Below, piece after piece: positions 1-8,374 of a stretch of DNA of 64,000 nt. Position 1 is the first letter of the stretch; each line of letters opens with the position of its first letter. Both the position numbers and the translations under genes were made by a program. The notes beneath the pieces were generated by a model. The model did not search any database. It was not told the DNA's origin and was given only the letters and a program-made list of their open reading frames with translations. The stretch is from Limimaricola cinnabarinus (GTDB lineage: Bacteria > Pseudomonadota > Alphaproteobacteria > Rhodobacterales > Rhodobacteraceae): assembly GCF_002723615.1 (NCBI RefSeq), contig NZ_KZ304966.1, positions 1 through 64,000 of the forward strand, given 5' to 3'.

Positions 1-788
1 CCGCCGCCGAGCCGCCGCGTCAGGGCGAGGGCGAATGCAGCCGATCCCACCGACATCGCGATCGCCAGCAGGAAGCCGATGGATGCGCCCAGCGACTGCA
101 GCACGAGGGCCAGCGTGATACAGAATACCGCGAGGCTGGACATGCCGAACAGGCTGGCATGCGCGGTGCGTGTGACCGCGATGACGCCGAGGTCGCGGTG
201 TAGCGACAGGCCGATCGTCGCGAACCCGATCGGAAAGGCCAGGAGCGCGCCGGACAACCGGCTGCCGAAGGTCGAGGACAGGATGCTTATCAGCCCGACC
301 AGCAGGCCCGCCGCGAGGCCGCGCAGCAGCAGCAGCAGGAAAGACCGCTGCCCGGCCCGCCCGGCTTGCGGTCGCACGAAACCGCGGCCCAGTCGCCATG
401 CCAGCAGCGTCGCCAGCGCAAAGGACACTCCGCCGGTGGCGATGCCCGGCTCGACCGCGCCGAGCAGCAGAGCGGTCAGGATCCAGACGGTCGCCGCCAG
501 AGCCAGCGTCGACACCGGTGCAAGCCGGGCGGGCGCGATCACGTAGATCAACAGGAACATCTGCGTCGCCGTCAGCGACAGCAGCGACAGCAGCGCGGAG
601 TCCACGACAAAGGCCAGCGGCTGGTCGCGCAGCAGAAAAAAGTATCCCGGTCCCAGCACGATCGGCAGGCCTGCGAATATCCCCCCGAAAGCCGGCCCGG
701 CCCGAGCGGCCAGTTCGACCACCAGAATGACGATGGCGCCGGTCCCCGCGACGCGCACGAGAAATTCGACCACCTGAACCGCATCCAT
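1..788 (-). CDS. integral membrane protein, 3' end cut by window edge
   Basis: A frame on the minus strand stays open from the ATG at 788 to the left edge, giving 262 residues with no stop. It begins MDAVQVVEFLVRVAG and consists of successive long hydrophobic stretches (about eight predicted membrane helices) separated by short loops, with one arginine-rich cytoplasmic loop near residue 130 (RPQAGRAGQR). It therefore sits in the inner membrane, but I do not recognise the family and cannot say what it transports or does. No strong ribosome binding site precedes the ATG. The gene lies just downstream of the Old Yellow Enzyme remnant on the same strand. Confidence 0.6.
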   Translation of the reverse strand, partial: MDAVQVVEFLVRVAGTGAIVILVVELAARAGPAFGGIFAGLPIVLGPGYFFLLRDQPLAFVVDSALLSLLSLTATQMFLLIYVIAPARLAPVSTLALAATVWILTALLLGAVEPGIATGGVSFALATLLAWRLGRGFVRPQAGRAGQRSFLLLLLRGLAAGLLVGLISILSSTFGSRLSGALLAFPIGFATIGLSLHRDLGVIAVTRTAHASLFGMSSLAVFCITLALVLQSLGASIGFLLAIAMSVGSAAFALALTRRLGG

Positions 789-852
789 CAGCGCGCCCCC
801 CCGTTCCACTGCCGCGGGCGATCGCGGCCTGTGCCAGATGTCACGCGTCTCA

Positions 853-1257
853 TCAGAAAATGTCGGACCGCTCGTACTGCACCGGCCAGTCGACGTTCCG
901 AGCCTTCAGCGCATTGGCCGCCTTGAGGGGCCAGTGCGGATCGGCCAGCAGCCCAAGGCCGATCAGCACCAGCTCCGCCGCGCCATTGGCGACCACCGAC
1001 TCGACCGGATCGGGGGCATTCAGAAGCCCGACCGCACCGGTGGCGATGCCAGCGGCCCGCCGCACCTCCTGCGCCTGCGGCACCGGCCAGCCGGATGCAT
1101 AGGCATTTTGCGAAGCAGACAAGGTGGCCCGGCCGCCCTCGACCGACCGAAAGCGGACAGGACGGAACAGGTGCGGATGCGGGTCGCGCCGCAGGATGCG
1201 ACGCCCATCCTCGCCCGACAGCCTCGCATCTGTTTTCGGTGAATCCTCTTGCATCAA
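853..1257 (-). pseudogene. internally deleted Old Yellow Enzyme (NADH:flavin oxidoreductase) remnant
   Basis: This 134-residue frame joins both ends of an FMN-dependent ene-reductase of the YqjM/xenobiotic reductase type. Residues about 28-40 (HLFRPVRFRSVE) resemble the N-terminal strand of the barrel. From residue about 56 onward the sequence follows the C-terminal end (VPQAQEVRRAAGIATGAVGL, then ADPHWPLKAANAL and WPVQYER). The family is usually 350-370 residues, so roughly 200 residues carrying the middle of the barrel and the catalytic His/Asn pair are missing. The frame itself has no stop. The start is taken at TTG 1257, with an in-frame ATG one codon later. It most likely no longer encodes an enzyme. 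It sits beside genes for quinone and electrophile detoxification, a common setting for intact members. Confidence 0.6.
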
Positions 1258-1433
1258 GAGCCTCGAAGTGTTGGGCGGCGTGCCGCCATATATGGTGCAG
1301 TGAAACGCTCGATGCCATCAATGAGGCATGTCCGTCGCCAAGCCTGCTATTTGCAAGCAGCCATATGGCTTCCCTGTCGCCCGCCCGCCCGAAACGACTG
1401 AAGAGCCCCGCCTTCCGGGCCGCCATGCGCGGC

Positions 1434-2369
1434 TCAGCCCGGCAGGGGAATGTAGTCGTCGCGGTCGCCATCGGGCAGGTCGAACCGGCCCCGGCCCCAG
1501 TTGGCGGCGCGCCATTCCTCCTTGGCGTGCTCGATCTTGTCGCGGCTGGAGGAGACGAAGTTCCACCAGATGTAGCGCGGCCCGTTCAATGTCGCGCCTC
1601 CGAGCGCCATCAGCCGCGCGCCCTGCGGCCCGGCCTTCACCGCGATGCGGTCGCCGGGGCGGAACACCATCATGCGCCCGGCTTCGAACGCCTGTCCGGC
1701 GATGCTGACCGAGCCTTCGGTGATGTATAGCCCGCGGTCCTCATGATCGTCGGGCAAGGGAAACAGCGCCTCCGGGGCCAGCGTGACGTCGAGGTAGAAC
1801 GTCTCCGACTGGAGCGTCGCCGGCGCGGTGCGGCCATAGGCAGAGCCGAGGATCAGCCGCGCCCTGACCCCGCCATCCTCGAACTCGGGCAGCGTTTCGG
1901 CGCCGTGATGCTCGAAATCGGGCGCCATGTCCTCCCGGTCCTCGGGCAGCGCGATCCAGGTCTGGATGCCGTAGAGCGCGCCGGGGCCCGAGCGCGCCGC
2001 GCTGCTGGTGCGCTCGGAATGGGTGACGCCGCGCCCGGCGACCATCCAGTTGACCGCGCCGGGGCGGATGATCTGATCGGTGCCGAGGCTGTCGCGGTGG
2101 TGTAAATCGCCCTGGTAGAGATAGGTGACCGTGCCGAGCCCGATATGCGGATGCGGGCGCACGTCGATGCCGTGGCCGGTCAGGAACTCGGCCGGACCGG
2201 CCTGGTCGAAGAAGATGAACGGCCCGACCATCTGCCGCCTGGGCGCCGGCAGGGCGCGGCGCACCTCGAAGCCGCCCAAGTCGCGGGCGCGCGGCACGAT
2301 CAGGGTTTCGATGGCGTCGGCACCGACCTCGTCGGGGCAGACCGGGGCAAGCATGGGGTTCCAGCTCAT
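1434..2369 (-). CDS. pirin family protein
   Basis: This is a 311-residue two-cupin protein of the pirin family. The N-terminal cupin carries the iron ligands in RPHPHIGLGTVTYL and in GRGVTHSERT, the usual two His plus His/Glu set. The C-terminal half ends in the typical RYIWWNFVSSSRDKIEHA and WGRGRFDLP segments. Bacterial pirins such as E. coli YhhW act as quercetin dioxygenases in vitro or as redox-linked regulators; which applies here cannot be told. A GGAAAGGAAACACTC stretch precedes the ATG and supplies the ribosome binding site. The gene is divergent from the glyoxalase-hydrolase fusion at 2527, and the gap holds a GTTCG-N7-CGAAC repeat that also occurs near the LysR gene. Confidence 0.93.
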   Translation of the reverse strand: MSWNPMLAPVCPDEVGADAIETLIVPRARDLGGFEVRRALPAPRRQMVGPFIFFDQAGPAEFLTGHGIDVRPHPHIGLGTVTYLYQGDLHHRDSLGTDQIIRPGAVNWMVAGRGVTHSERTSSAARSGPGALYGIQTWIALPEDREDMAPDFEHHGAETLPEFEDGGVRARLILGSAYGRTAPATLQSETFYLDVTLAPEALFPLPDDHEDRGLYITEGSVSIAGQAFEAGRMMVFRPGDRIAVKAGPQGARLMALGGATLNGPRYIWWNFVSSSRDKIEHAKEEWRAANWGRGRFDLPDGDRDDYIPLPG

Positions 2370-2428
2370 GAGTGTTTCCTTTCCCCCCTACCCTATGTCG
2401 CCTCAAAGCGCCCGGCCACGGCCGAGCG

Positions 2429-2445
2429 GTTCGCGCTTCGCGAAC
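2429..2445. promoter_or_regulatory. candidate LysR operator, copy 1
   Basis: GTTCGCGCTTCGCGAAC is an inverted repeat of the form GTTCG-N7-CGAAC in the divergent promoter region between pirin and the glyoxalase-hydrolase fusion. It contains the T-N11-A spacing typical of LysR binding sites. The same 17-bp pattern with a different 7-bp centre is found at 5603-5619 next to the LysR gene, so both are probably bound by that regulator. Binding is inferred, not shown. Confidence 0.5.
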
Positions 2446-2526
2446 GCGGGGTTCCGTCGACGCCGCTTTCCGAGCGCCCAAAGCGGCCCTAGCTTTGACC
2501 GCGATACAGCTTTGGAGGGCAAGACG

Positions 2527-4068
2527 ATGTCCGGCATCCACCACGTCACGGCGATCACCCGCAAGGTGCAGGCCAATGTCGATTTCTACGCCGGCTTTCT
2601 CGGGCTGCGACTGGTCAAGCGCACCGGCGGGTTCGAGGATGCCGAACAGCTGCACCTGTTCTACGGCGATGCCGCAGGCAGCCCCGGCTCGCTGGTGACC
2701 TTCCTGGCCTGGGAGGACGGCGCGCCGGGGCGCGTGGGTCACGGACAGGTGGCGGAGATCGCGCTGGCCGTGCCGCGCGATGCGATCGGCAGCTGGTTGA
2801 CCCGCGCCCTGGAGGCCGGGCTGCCGGTCGAGGGCCCGAGCCGCGAGTTCGGCGAGCCGGTGCTGCGCCTGAAGGACCCCGACCGCATCATCGTCAAGCT
2901 GGTGGGCAGCGACGCCCCGGCCACGGCCCCCTTGTCCGACCCCGCCGCGCCGACGCGGCTTCGGGCTGTGACATTGCTGAGCGAGGCGCCCGAGGCCAGC
3001 GGCGCCTTCATGGGCCGCTTCGGCTACCGCGAGGTGGCGCGCGAGGGGGGCACACGGCGCTGGGCCTCGGCGCGCGATGCGGTGGACATCCGCGATGCCT
3101 CGGGCTTCGTGCCGGGCATCCCCGGCACCGGCATCATCGATCACGTCGCCTTCCGGGCCGAGGATGCCGACGCCCTGCGCCGGATGCGGATCGCGCTGAA
3201 GGAGCATGAGGACGCGACGGCGGTGCATGACCGGAAATACTTCCTGTCGCTCTACGTTCGCGACCCCGCCGGCATTCTGATCGAACACGCCACGGACGGC
3301 CCCGGCATGGCCGTGGACGAGAACATGGACCATCTCGGAGAGACGCTCTTCGTGCCCGAGGGCGATGCCGCCCGAACCGGGGACCTGCGCGTCATGCTCC
3401 CGCAGATCGCCCTTCCGGGCGAGGAAAGGATCGTCATGCGAGACCTGCCCTTCACCCACCGCTTTCACCGGCCGGACCGGCCCAACGGCCATGTCATCCT
3501 GGCGCTGCACGGAACCGGCGGCAACGAGACCGACCTGTTCCCGCTCGCCGCGCGCATCGACCCGGAGGCGACGCTCCTCGGCCTGCGCGGCCGCTCCACC
3601 GAGGAAGGCGTCACCCGCTTCTTCCGGCGGCTCGACATGACCCGCTTCGACCAGGACGACATCCGCTCCGAGGCGGCGGTGTTCGATGCCTTTCTGGACC
3701 AGGCACGGGCAGCCTACGGCATCGACGCCGGGGCGATCACCGTTCTGGGCTATTCCAACGGCGCCAACTTCGCCGCCGCGGTGGCCGGGCTCCATCCCGC
3801 TGCAATCCGCCGGGCGATCCTGCTGCGCCCGCTGATGCCGCTGGAGGAGCTGCCGCAGGCCGATCTCTCGGGGTTGAAGCTCCTGACCGTCGCCGGGAGC
3901 GAGGACCCTTACGGCCGCCTCGCCCCGCGTCTCAACGACTGGGCCGAGGCCTCGGGGGCTGCGCTCGAGGCGCATATATTGCCGACCGGCCACGATCTCA
4001 CGCAAGGCGATCTCGACCTTGCCCGCCAATGGCTGAGCCATGCCCACCCCCAAGGAGAGACGGAATGA
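2527..4068 (+). CDS. fusion of glyoxalase-type ring-cleaving dioxygenase and phospholipase/carboxylesterase-type hydrolase
   Basis: The 513-residue product has two parts. Residues 1 to about 295 form two vicinal-oxygen-chelate repeats (GIHHVTAI; IIDHVAFRA; ILIEHATD), as in MhqA/MhqO-type putative ring-cleaving dioxygenases. Residues about 305-513 are an alpha/beta hydrolase with LALHGTGG, nucleophile motif GYSNG, aspartate in GSEDPYG and histidine in TGHDL, as in MhqD/YpfH-like carboxylesterases. In Bacillus the counterparts MhqO and MhqD are separate proteins of a quinone-stress operon; here they are one chain. The start at 2527 is preceded by GGAGG; a longer frame upstream lacks coding character. 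The stop overlaps the next gene by ATGA. Substrate unknown; detoxification of quinones or related electrophiles is inferred. Confidence 0.9.
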   Translation: MSGIHHVTAITRKVQANVDFYAGFLGLRLVKRTGGFEDAEQLHLFYGDAAGSPGSLVTFLAWEDGAPGRVGHGQVAEIALAVPRDAIGSWLTRALEAGLPVEGPSREFGEPVLRLKDPDRIIVKLVGSDAPATAPLSDPAAPTRLRAVTLLSEAPEASGAFMGRFGYREVAREGGTRRWASARDAVDIRDASGFVPGIPGTGIIDHVAFRAEDADALRRMRIALKEHEDATAVHDRKYFLSLYVRDPAGILIEHATDGPGMAVDENMDHLGETLFVPEGDAARTGDLRVMLPQIALPGEERIVMRDLPFTHRFHRPDRPNGHVILALHGTGGNETDLFPLAARIDPEATLLGLRGRSTEEGVTRFFRRLDMTRFDQDDIRSEAAVFDAFLDQARAAYGIDAGAITVLGYSNGANFAAAVAGLHPAAIRRAILLRPLMPLEELPQADLSGLKLLTVAGSEDPYGRLAPRLNDWAEASGAALEAHILPTGHDLTQGDLDLARQWLSHAHPQGETE

Positions 4069-4388
4069 CCGACATCACCATCACCAAGGAAAACATCGAC
4101 GCGCGCCACGGCCGTTACGTGGCGCGCGTGGCGGGGGTCGAGGGTGAGGGCGAGCTGACCTTCACCCGCCGCTCCGAGACGGTCATCAGCGCCGATCATA
4201 CCGGCGTGCCCGAAGCCCTGTCGGGGCGCGGCGTGGCGAAGGCGCTCTATGCCTTCCTGCTCGACGATGCCCGCGAGAGCGGCTTTCGCATCATTCCGGT
4301 CTGCCCCTTCGTCAGGAAACTGTACGAGCGCCAGCGCCGCGATCCGGCCTCCGATGTCGAGCGCCTCTTCACCACCGCCCGGTCCTGA
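4065..4388 (+). CDS. small GNAT-like acetyltransferase (YjdJ type)
   Basis: A 107-residue protein of the short, stand-alone GCN5-related acetyltransferase group. After an N-terminal beta section it has PEALSGRGVAKALYAFLLDDARESGFRIIPVCPFVRKLYER. This contains the acetyl-CoA-binding RGxA loop and the conserved CPFV-x-x-Y segment typical of the YjdJ group. The ATG overlaps the stop of the fusion gene by four bases, so the two are translationally coupled. The acceptor substrate is unknown. Confidence 0.85.
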   Translation: MTDITITKENIDARHGRYVARVAGVEGEGELTFTRRSETVISADHTGVPEALSGRGVAKALYAFLLDDARESGFRIIPVCPFVRKLYERQRRDPASDVERLFTTARS

Positions 4389-4580
4389 CCCCACGATCAG
4401 GGAAGACACAGATGGCCAGGACCGATCCGCAAATAGATCACCTGCTGGCCTCGGAAAACCGCGTCCTGGCGCTGATCGACGACCGGCCCGAGCAATCCGG
4501 TCGCGGCTGCGGAACTGGGCGCGGGACTTCGTTCTCCCCGGCATGGGGCCGCCGAAAATCTCCCGGCGGCCCCGTCCCGA

Positions 4581-5522
4581 TCAGTCGATCGGCTTGAGCT
4601 TGGCTTCGATGCCGGCGCGCCGGTCTTCGAGGAAGGGCGGCAGCGACAGGCCTTCGCCCATGGTCTCGAACGGCTCGTCGACGGCAAAGCCCGGCCCGTC
4701 GGTGGCGATCTCGAACAGGTTTCCGCCCGGCTCGCGGAAGTAGAGCGAGCGGAAATAATAGCGCTCGACCTCGCCCGAGGACGGCACGCGGAACTCCCGG
4801 AGCCGCCGGGCCCATTCGTGGATCGAGGCGATGTCCGGGGTGCGGAAGGCGACATGGTGCACCGCACCGGCGCCTTGGCGCGCCAGCGGCAGGCCGGGCT
4901 GGACCGCGACATGCAGCTCCGCCGCCGGGCCGCCATCGCCCATCTCGAAGACATGCACCCGACCGGCGCCGTCCGGGCTCGGATAGTCGCGCGCCTCGCG
5001 CATGTTCATCACCCGGGTCAGCACCGCCTTGGTGGGGGCAAGCTCCGGCACCGAGATGGTGATCGGCCCGAGGCCACGGATCTGGTGCTCTGCCGGCACC
5101 GGGCTTTGCGCCCAAGGGTGGCTTTCGCCGCCCTCATCCGCGGTCAGCCGGAAGCGCTGGCCCTCCGGGTCCTCGAAATCGAGCGTCGCGCGGCCGTCGA
5201 GCGTGGCGATCTCGCCCGTCTTCACGCCGCGGTCGCGCAGCCGCCCGGCCCAGTAATCGAGGCTGGCCTCGGTCACGCGAAGCCCGGTGCGGCTGATCGA
5301 ACGGGTGCCGCGGCGTTCCGCCGGGGCCGGCCAATCGAAGAATGTCAGATCGGTTCCCGGGGAGCCGGCGCCATCGGCGAAGAACAGGTGATAGGCGCTG
5401 GTGTCGTCCTGGTTGACCGTCTTCTTGACCCGGCGCAGGCCGAGCGTGTCGGTGTAGAAACGGTTGGTCTGGGCGGCGTCGGCATTGATCGCCGTCAGGT
5501 GGTGGATGCCCGTCAGGTCCAT
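4581..5522 (-). CDS. ring-cleaving dioxygenase-like VOC protein (MhqA/MhqO type)
   Basis: This 313-residue protein has two vicinal-oxygen-chelate modules. It begins [16 protein letters not shown] and has the second-module metal region [11 protein letters not shown] and [14 protein letters not shown], as in the putative hydroquinone-specific dioxygenases of the MhqA/MhqO family. It is clearly related to the N-terminal half of the protein at 2527 but has no hydrolase domain. An AAGGAGGACGTC ribosome binding site lies before the ATG. It is divergently arranged with the LysR gene at 5647, and the gap holds a clear LysR-type operator. Role in aromatic or quinone detoxification is inferred from family and context. 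Confidence 0.9.
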   Translation of the reverse strand: MDLTGIHHLTAINADAAQTNRFYTDTLGLRRVKKTVNQDDTSAYHLFFADGAGSPGTDLTFFDWPAPAERRGTRSISRTGLRVTEASLDYWAGRLRDRGVKTGEIATLDGRATLDFEDPEGQRFRLTADEGGESHPWAQSPVPAEHQIRGLGPITISVPELAPTKAVLTRVMNMREARDYPSPDGAGRVHVFEMGDGGPAAELHVAVQPGLPLARQGAGAVHHVAFRTPDIASIHEWARRLREFRVPSSGEVERYYFRSLYFREPGGNLFEIATDGPGFAVDEPFETMGEGLSLPPFLEDRRAGIEAKLKPID

Positions 5523-5602
5523 GACGTCCTCCTTGTCATTGCGTTGACCGGAATATCGGCGGCGCCCGCGCCCCTTGCCAGACGGCCCTGCCGGATCGCC
5601 GC

Positions 5603-5619
5603 GTTCGGGAATTCCGAAC
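5603..5619. promoter_or_regulatory. candidate LysR operator, copy 2
   Basis: GTTCGGGAATTCCGAAC (GTTCG-N7-CGAAC) lies between the divergent dioxygenase and LysR genes, about 30 bp before the LysR start. The arms extend one to two bases further on each side (GC...GC), giving 8-bp arms around a 5-bp centre, and the T-N11-A rule is met. The matching 17-mer at 2429-2445 suggests a small regulon. Confidence 0.6.
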
Positions 5620-5646
5620 GCCGGCGCGCGGTGCTACTCTCCGGCC

Positions 5647-6576
5647 ATGCGCTATACCCTTGACGAAATGGAAACCTTCCTCGCCGTGATCGAGCTCGGC
5701 ACGCTGACCGCCGCCGCGGCCCGGCTGAACATCGCGAAATCCGTTGTCAGCAAGCGGGTCTCGGACCTCGAACGCGCGCTCGGCGCGGCGCTGTTCCGCC
5801 GGCAGGCGGGGCGCATCACGCCGACCGAGGCCGCCGACCGGCTGGCCGAGCGCCTGCGCCCCGCGCTGGCCGCACTCACCGCCGCCACCGAGTCCGCGGC
5901 CTGGGAGATGGACGGCTCCATCCCGCTTCGCGGCATGCTGAAGATCTCGGCGCCGATGACCTTCGGCACGCAGCATCTGAGCACGCTGATCGCGCGCTTC
6001 GCCGCGCGTCACCCGGAGCTCGAATTCCGCATCGACTACGACGACCGCTACCATGACCTCGCCCAGGAGGGCTATGATCTGGGCCTGCGTATCGGCGAGG
6101 TGCAAGACAGCGCTCTGATCCGCCGAAAGCTTTGCGATGATCGGATGATGGTATGCGCCAGCCCCGCCTATCTCGCGGCGCGCGGCACGCCCGAGACGCC
6201 CGGGGACCTCGCCGATCACGGCTGCATCGGCTATGCCCATATGGCGAATGCCCGCTTCTGGCAGTTTTCGGAAGGCGGCCGGACGCTGTCCCCGGTGACG
6301 CGGACCCGGCTGACGGTGAACAACGGCGAGGCGATGCGGGAGCTGGCGGCGGGCGGGCTCGGCATCGCCATGTTGCCCGGCTTCATCGCCCAGCCCGCAA
6401 TCGACCGCGGCGCGCTCGTTCCCCTGCTGTCTGGCTGGGACACCCGGACCCTGCCCATCGCCGCGGTCTGGCCGCCGATCCGGCCGGTGCCGGCAAAGCT
6501 GCGCGCTTTCGTCGATTTCCTCGCGGGCGAGCTGAAGGACGGCGCGCCCTGGCGGCCCGCCCCCTCGGCGCGCTGA
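5647..6576 (+). CDS. LysR family transcriptional regulator of the detoxification island
   Basis: The 309-residue product starts MRYTLDEMETFLAVIELGTL. A typical LysR winged helix-turn-helix follows (AAAARLNIAKSVVSKRVSDL), then a substrate-binding domain whose start matches the CrgA-type group (RGMLKISAPMTFGTQHLS). The ATG at 5647 fits the family start; codons upstream in the same frame overlap the operator. Genes of this kind usually repress themselves and activate a divergent target in response to a small ligand. The target is most likely the dioxygenase at 4581-5522 and, by the shared inverted repeat, also the pirin/fusion divergon. Confidence 0.93.
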   Translation: MRYTLDEMETFLAVIELGTLTAAAARLNIAKSVVSKRVSDLERALGAALFRRQAGRITPTEAADRLAERLRPALAALTAATESAAWEMDGSIPLRGMLKISAPMTFGTQHLSTLIARFAARHPELEFRIDYDDRYHDLAQEGYDLGLRIGEVQDSALIRRKLCDDRMMVCASPAYLAARGTPETPGDLADHGCIGYAHMANARFWQFSEGGRTLSPVTRTRLTVNNGEAMRELAAGGLGIAMLPGFIAQPAIDRGALVPLLSGWDTRTLPIAAVWPPIRPVPAKLRAFVDFLAGELKDGAPWRPAPSAR

Positions 6577-6717
6577 ACACCGCGACGGCGGCTCATGCCG
6601 CGCGCGGCAGAGGGCGGCCATGCGCCCGGAAGGGCTGGCGCAGCTTGCGGCAGGCCGGGGTTTGAAACGCCCCATTGACCATTGTACCTGCTAGCCAGCG
6701 AAATGAGGGTGGGCATC

Positions 6718-7902
6718 GTGGATCGGACAAGCTGGCGCGTCATTGTCATCGCATATTCGACAGGCGTACTTGCCGCCGCTCAGGTCGGCCGTGTCGCGCC
6801 GGCCGGCACCGCCCTGGTGGCCGAGTTCGATATCGGCCTCACGGTCCTGGGATGGATGGTGTCGCTGATCACGTTCGCTTCGGCCATCGGAGGTCTCGGA
6901 GCCGGGTTGATCATTCAAAGAACGGGTGCCCGCCGGATGTTGGTCACCGGAACGGTGCTTCTCGCCGTATCGGTGCTGTTGTCCGCCCTCGCGCCGACCG
7001 TATCCGTTCTTCTCTCGATGCGGATCCTGGAGGGTGTCGGGTATCTTTTCGTCACCGTCGCCGCCCCGACACTGATCGCGCATTCCGCGGCGTCCAGGGA
7101 TATGGCGCCCGCGCTCGCCTTGTGGGGCACGTTCTTCACCTGCGGCATCAGCCTCGCGGCATTCGCCGGGGGGTGGATGTCGGATATCCTTGGCTGGCGC
7201 GTCTGGACCGGCCTCAATGGAGTCGCGATTGCCGCCATTCTTCCGGCCATATTGCGGTATGTCCCGGCCTCGCCGATCGCCGTCGAACGCGCCGCCAAGG
7301 CCCGGTTCGACTGGTCTTTGCCGAGAGCCATCTGGATTCTGGGCTTCGCGTTCTGGGGCGTCACGTTCACCGCGCTCACGATCCTGAGCATGATGCCTTC
7401 CTTCCTGAAGGAAATGCGGGAATTCGCGCCCAGCACCATTGGCAGCATCACGGGATTCGTCGCCATGTCCAGCATTCTGGGAAGCCTCGTCTACAGCTTT
7501 TCGACGAAACGCCTCAGGGCCAATACCGTGGTGCTCCTCACGGTCGCCGTCACCGCTCTGGCGATCTTTCCGGCCTTTTCGGCCGATACTCCGCAAATGC
7601 GCGGGGTCATGTTTACTGCGCTGGCCGTGGCAGGTACGGGCGTTCTCATCGCGCATGTCTTTGCCTCGGTGCCACGCATGGCGGGGCGGAATACAAGGAT
7701 CGGGCCGGCGAACGGCCTTGTCGCACAGATCGGAAGCATCGGCTCGCTGCTCGGCCCGCCCGTGATCGGCGGCTTCGTGACCATGGCCGGATGGACCGCA
7801 TTGCCGTTGCTCGTAGCGCTCAGCGCCCTCGTGTTCCTGGCCCTGGCCTATCTGGCCGAGCGCCACCATGCCGCCGACGAAATGCCCAAGGCGGTCATCT
7901 GA
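6718..7902 (+). CDS. major facilitator superfamily transporter
   Basis: A protein of about 394 residues with 12 predicted membrane helices. The helix 2-3 loop has the MFS motif A region (GAGLIIQRTGARRMLVTG). Starts are possible at ATG 6703 or GTG 6718; I prefer GTG because GAGGGTGGG lies at ribosome-binding distance before it. Codon use is visibly less biased toward C and G at third positions than in neighbours (more ATA, TCG, ATT, GTA), which hints at a different history. The substrate is unknown. It is alone between a LysR gene and a two-component pair. Confidence 0.88.
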   Translation: MDRTSWRVIVIAYSTGVLAAAQVGRVAPAGTALVAEFDIGLTVLGWMVSLITFASAIGGLGAGLIIQRTGARRMLVTGTVLLAVSVLLSALAPTVSVLLSMRILEGVGYLFVTVAAPTLIAHSAASRDMAPALALWGTFFTCGISLAAFAGGWMSDILGWRVWTGLNGVAIAAILPAILRYVPASPIAVERAAKARFDWSLPRAIWILGFAFWGVTFTALTILSMMPSFLKEMREFAPSTIGSITGFVAMSSILGSLVYSFSTKRLRANTVVLLTVAVTALAIFPAFSADTPQMRGVMFTALAVAGTGVLIAHVFASVPRMAGRNTRIGPANGLVAQIGSIGSLLGPPVIGGFVTMAGWTALPLLVALSALVFLALAYLAERHHAADEMPKAVI

Positions 7903-7993
7903 CCGGATGCCCCGGCCGCCCTTGGCGGGCGATGTCGCGCAGGGCGGCGGAGGCCTGCTTCAGGCGCTCCGTGAACCGCCCATCCGGGACGCT

Positions 7994-8374
7994 TCAGCCG
8001 GTTTCGCCGATCGCCCGGAGGTACTTCGAAAGCTCCCGCTCAAGCTGGTGCTGCAAGATGGGCTTGCCGATGAAGGCGAGCGGCTCCACGACCGACAGGG
8101 CCTCGCGCGTCGCGTCGTCGAGATTGCCGCTGATGAAGATGCAGCGCACGCCCAGATCCTCGTAAAGCCAGCGGGAGGCCTCGATACCGGACGCGCCGTT
8201 CGCAAGCCGCAGATCCATGAGGGCGAGGTCGGGCGCCTGCGCGCGCGCGGCGCTCTTGCAGCTCTCAATGTCATGCGCCACGCCCGTCACCGCATGGCCC
8301 AGCTCCTCCACCTGGTCCTGAAGGTCGAGCGCGATGAAGAACTCGTCCTCCACGATCAGAACGCGCAGGCTCAT
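7994..8374 (-). CDS. single-domain response regulator
   Basis: A 126-residue receiver domain with no output domain. It has the acidic pair in VEDE, the phosphorylated aspartate in LMDLRL and the conserved lysine in IGKP. Its start overlaps the stop of the kinase gene (ATGA), so it is translated from the same message and is almost certainly that kinase's partner. Stand-alone receivers of this kind act by protein contact or pass phosphate on; the next partner is not visible here. Confidence 0.92.
   Translation of the reverse strand: MSLRVLIVEDEFFIALDLQDQVEELGHAVTGVAHDIESCKSAARAQAPDLALMDLRLANGASGIEASRWLYEDLGVRCIFISGNLDDATREALSVVEPLAFIGKPILQHQLERELSKYLRAIGETG

Noticed and set aside
1741-4053. 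770-residue minus-strand frame
   Set aside because: Antisense of the glyoxalase-hydrolase fusion and out of frame with pirin; arginine- and glycine-rich composition, no recognisable motif.
4412-4597. 61-residue plus-strand frame (MARTDPQIDHLLASENRVL) with a weak GGAAG site
   Set aside because: Begins plausibly but runs into low-quality sequence and overlaps the end of the dioxygenase gene; no family recognised. It may be the remnant of a lost gene, but I cannot support a call.
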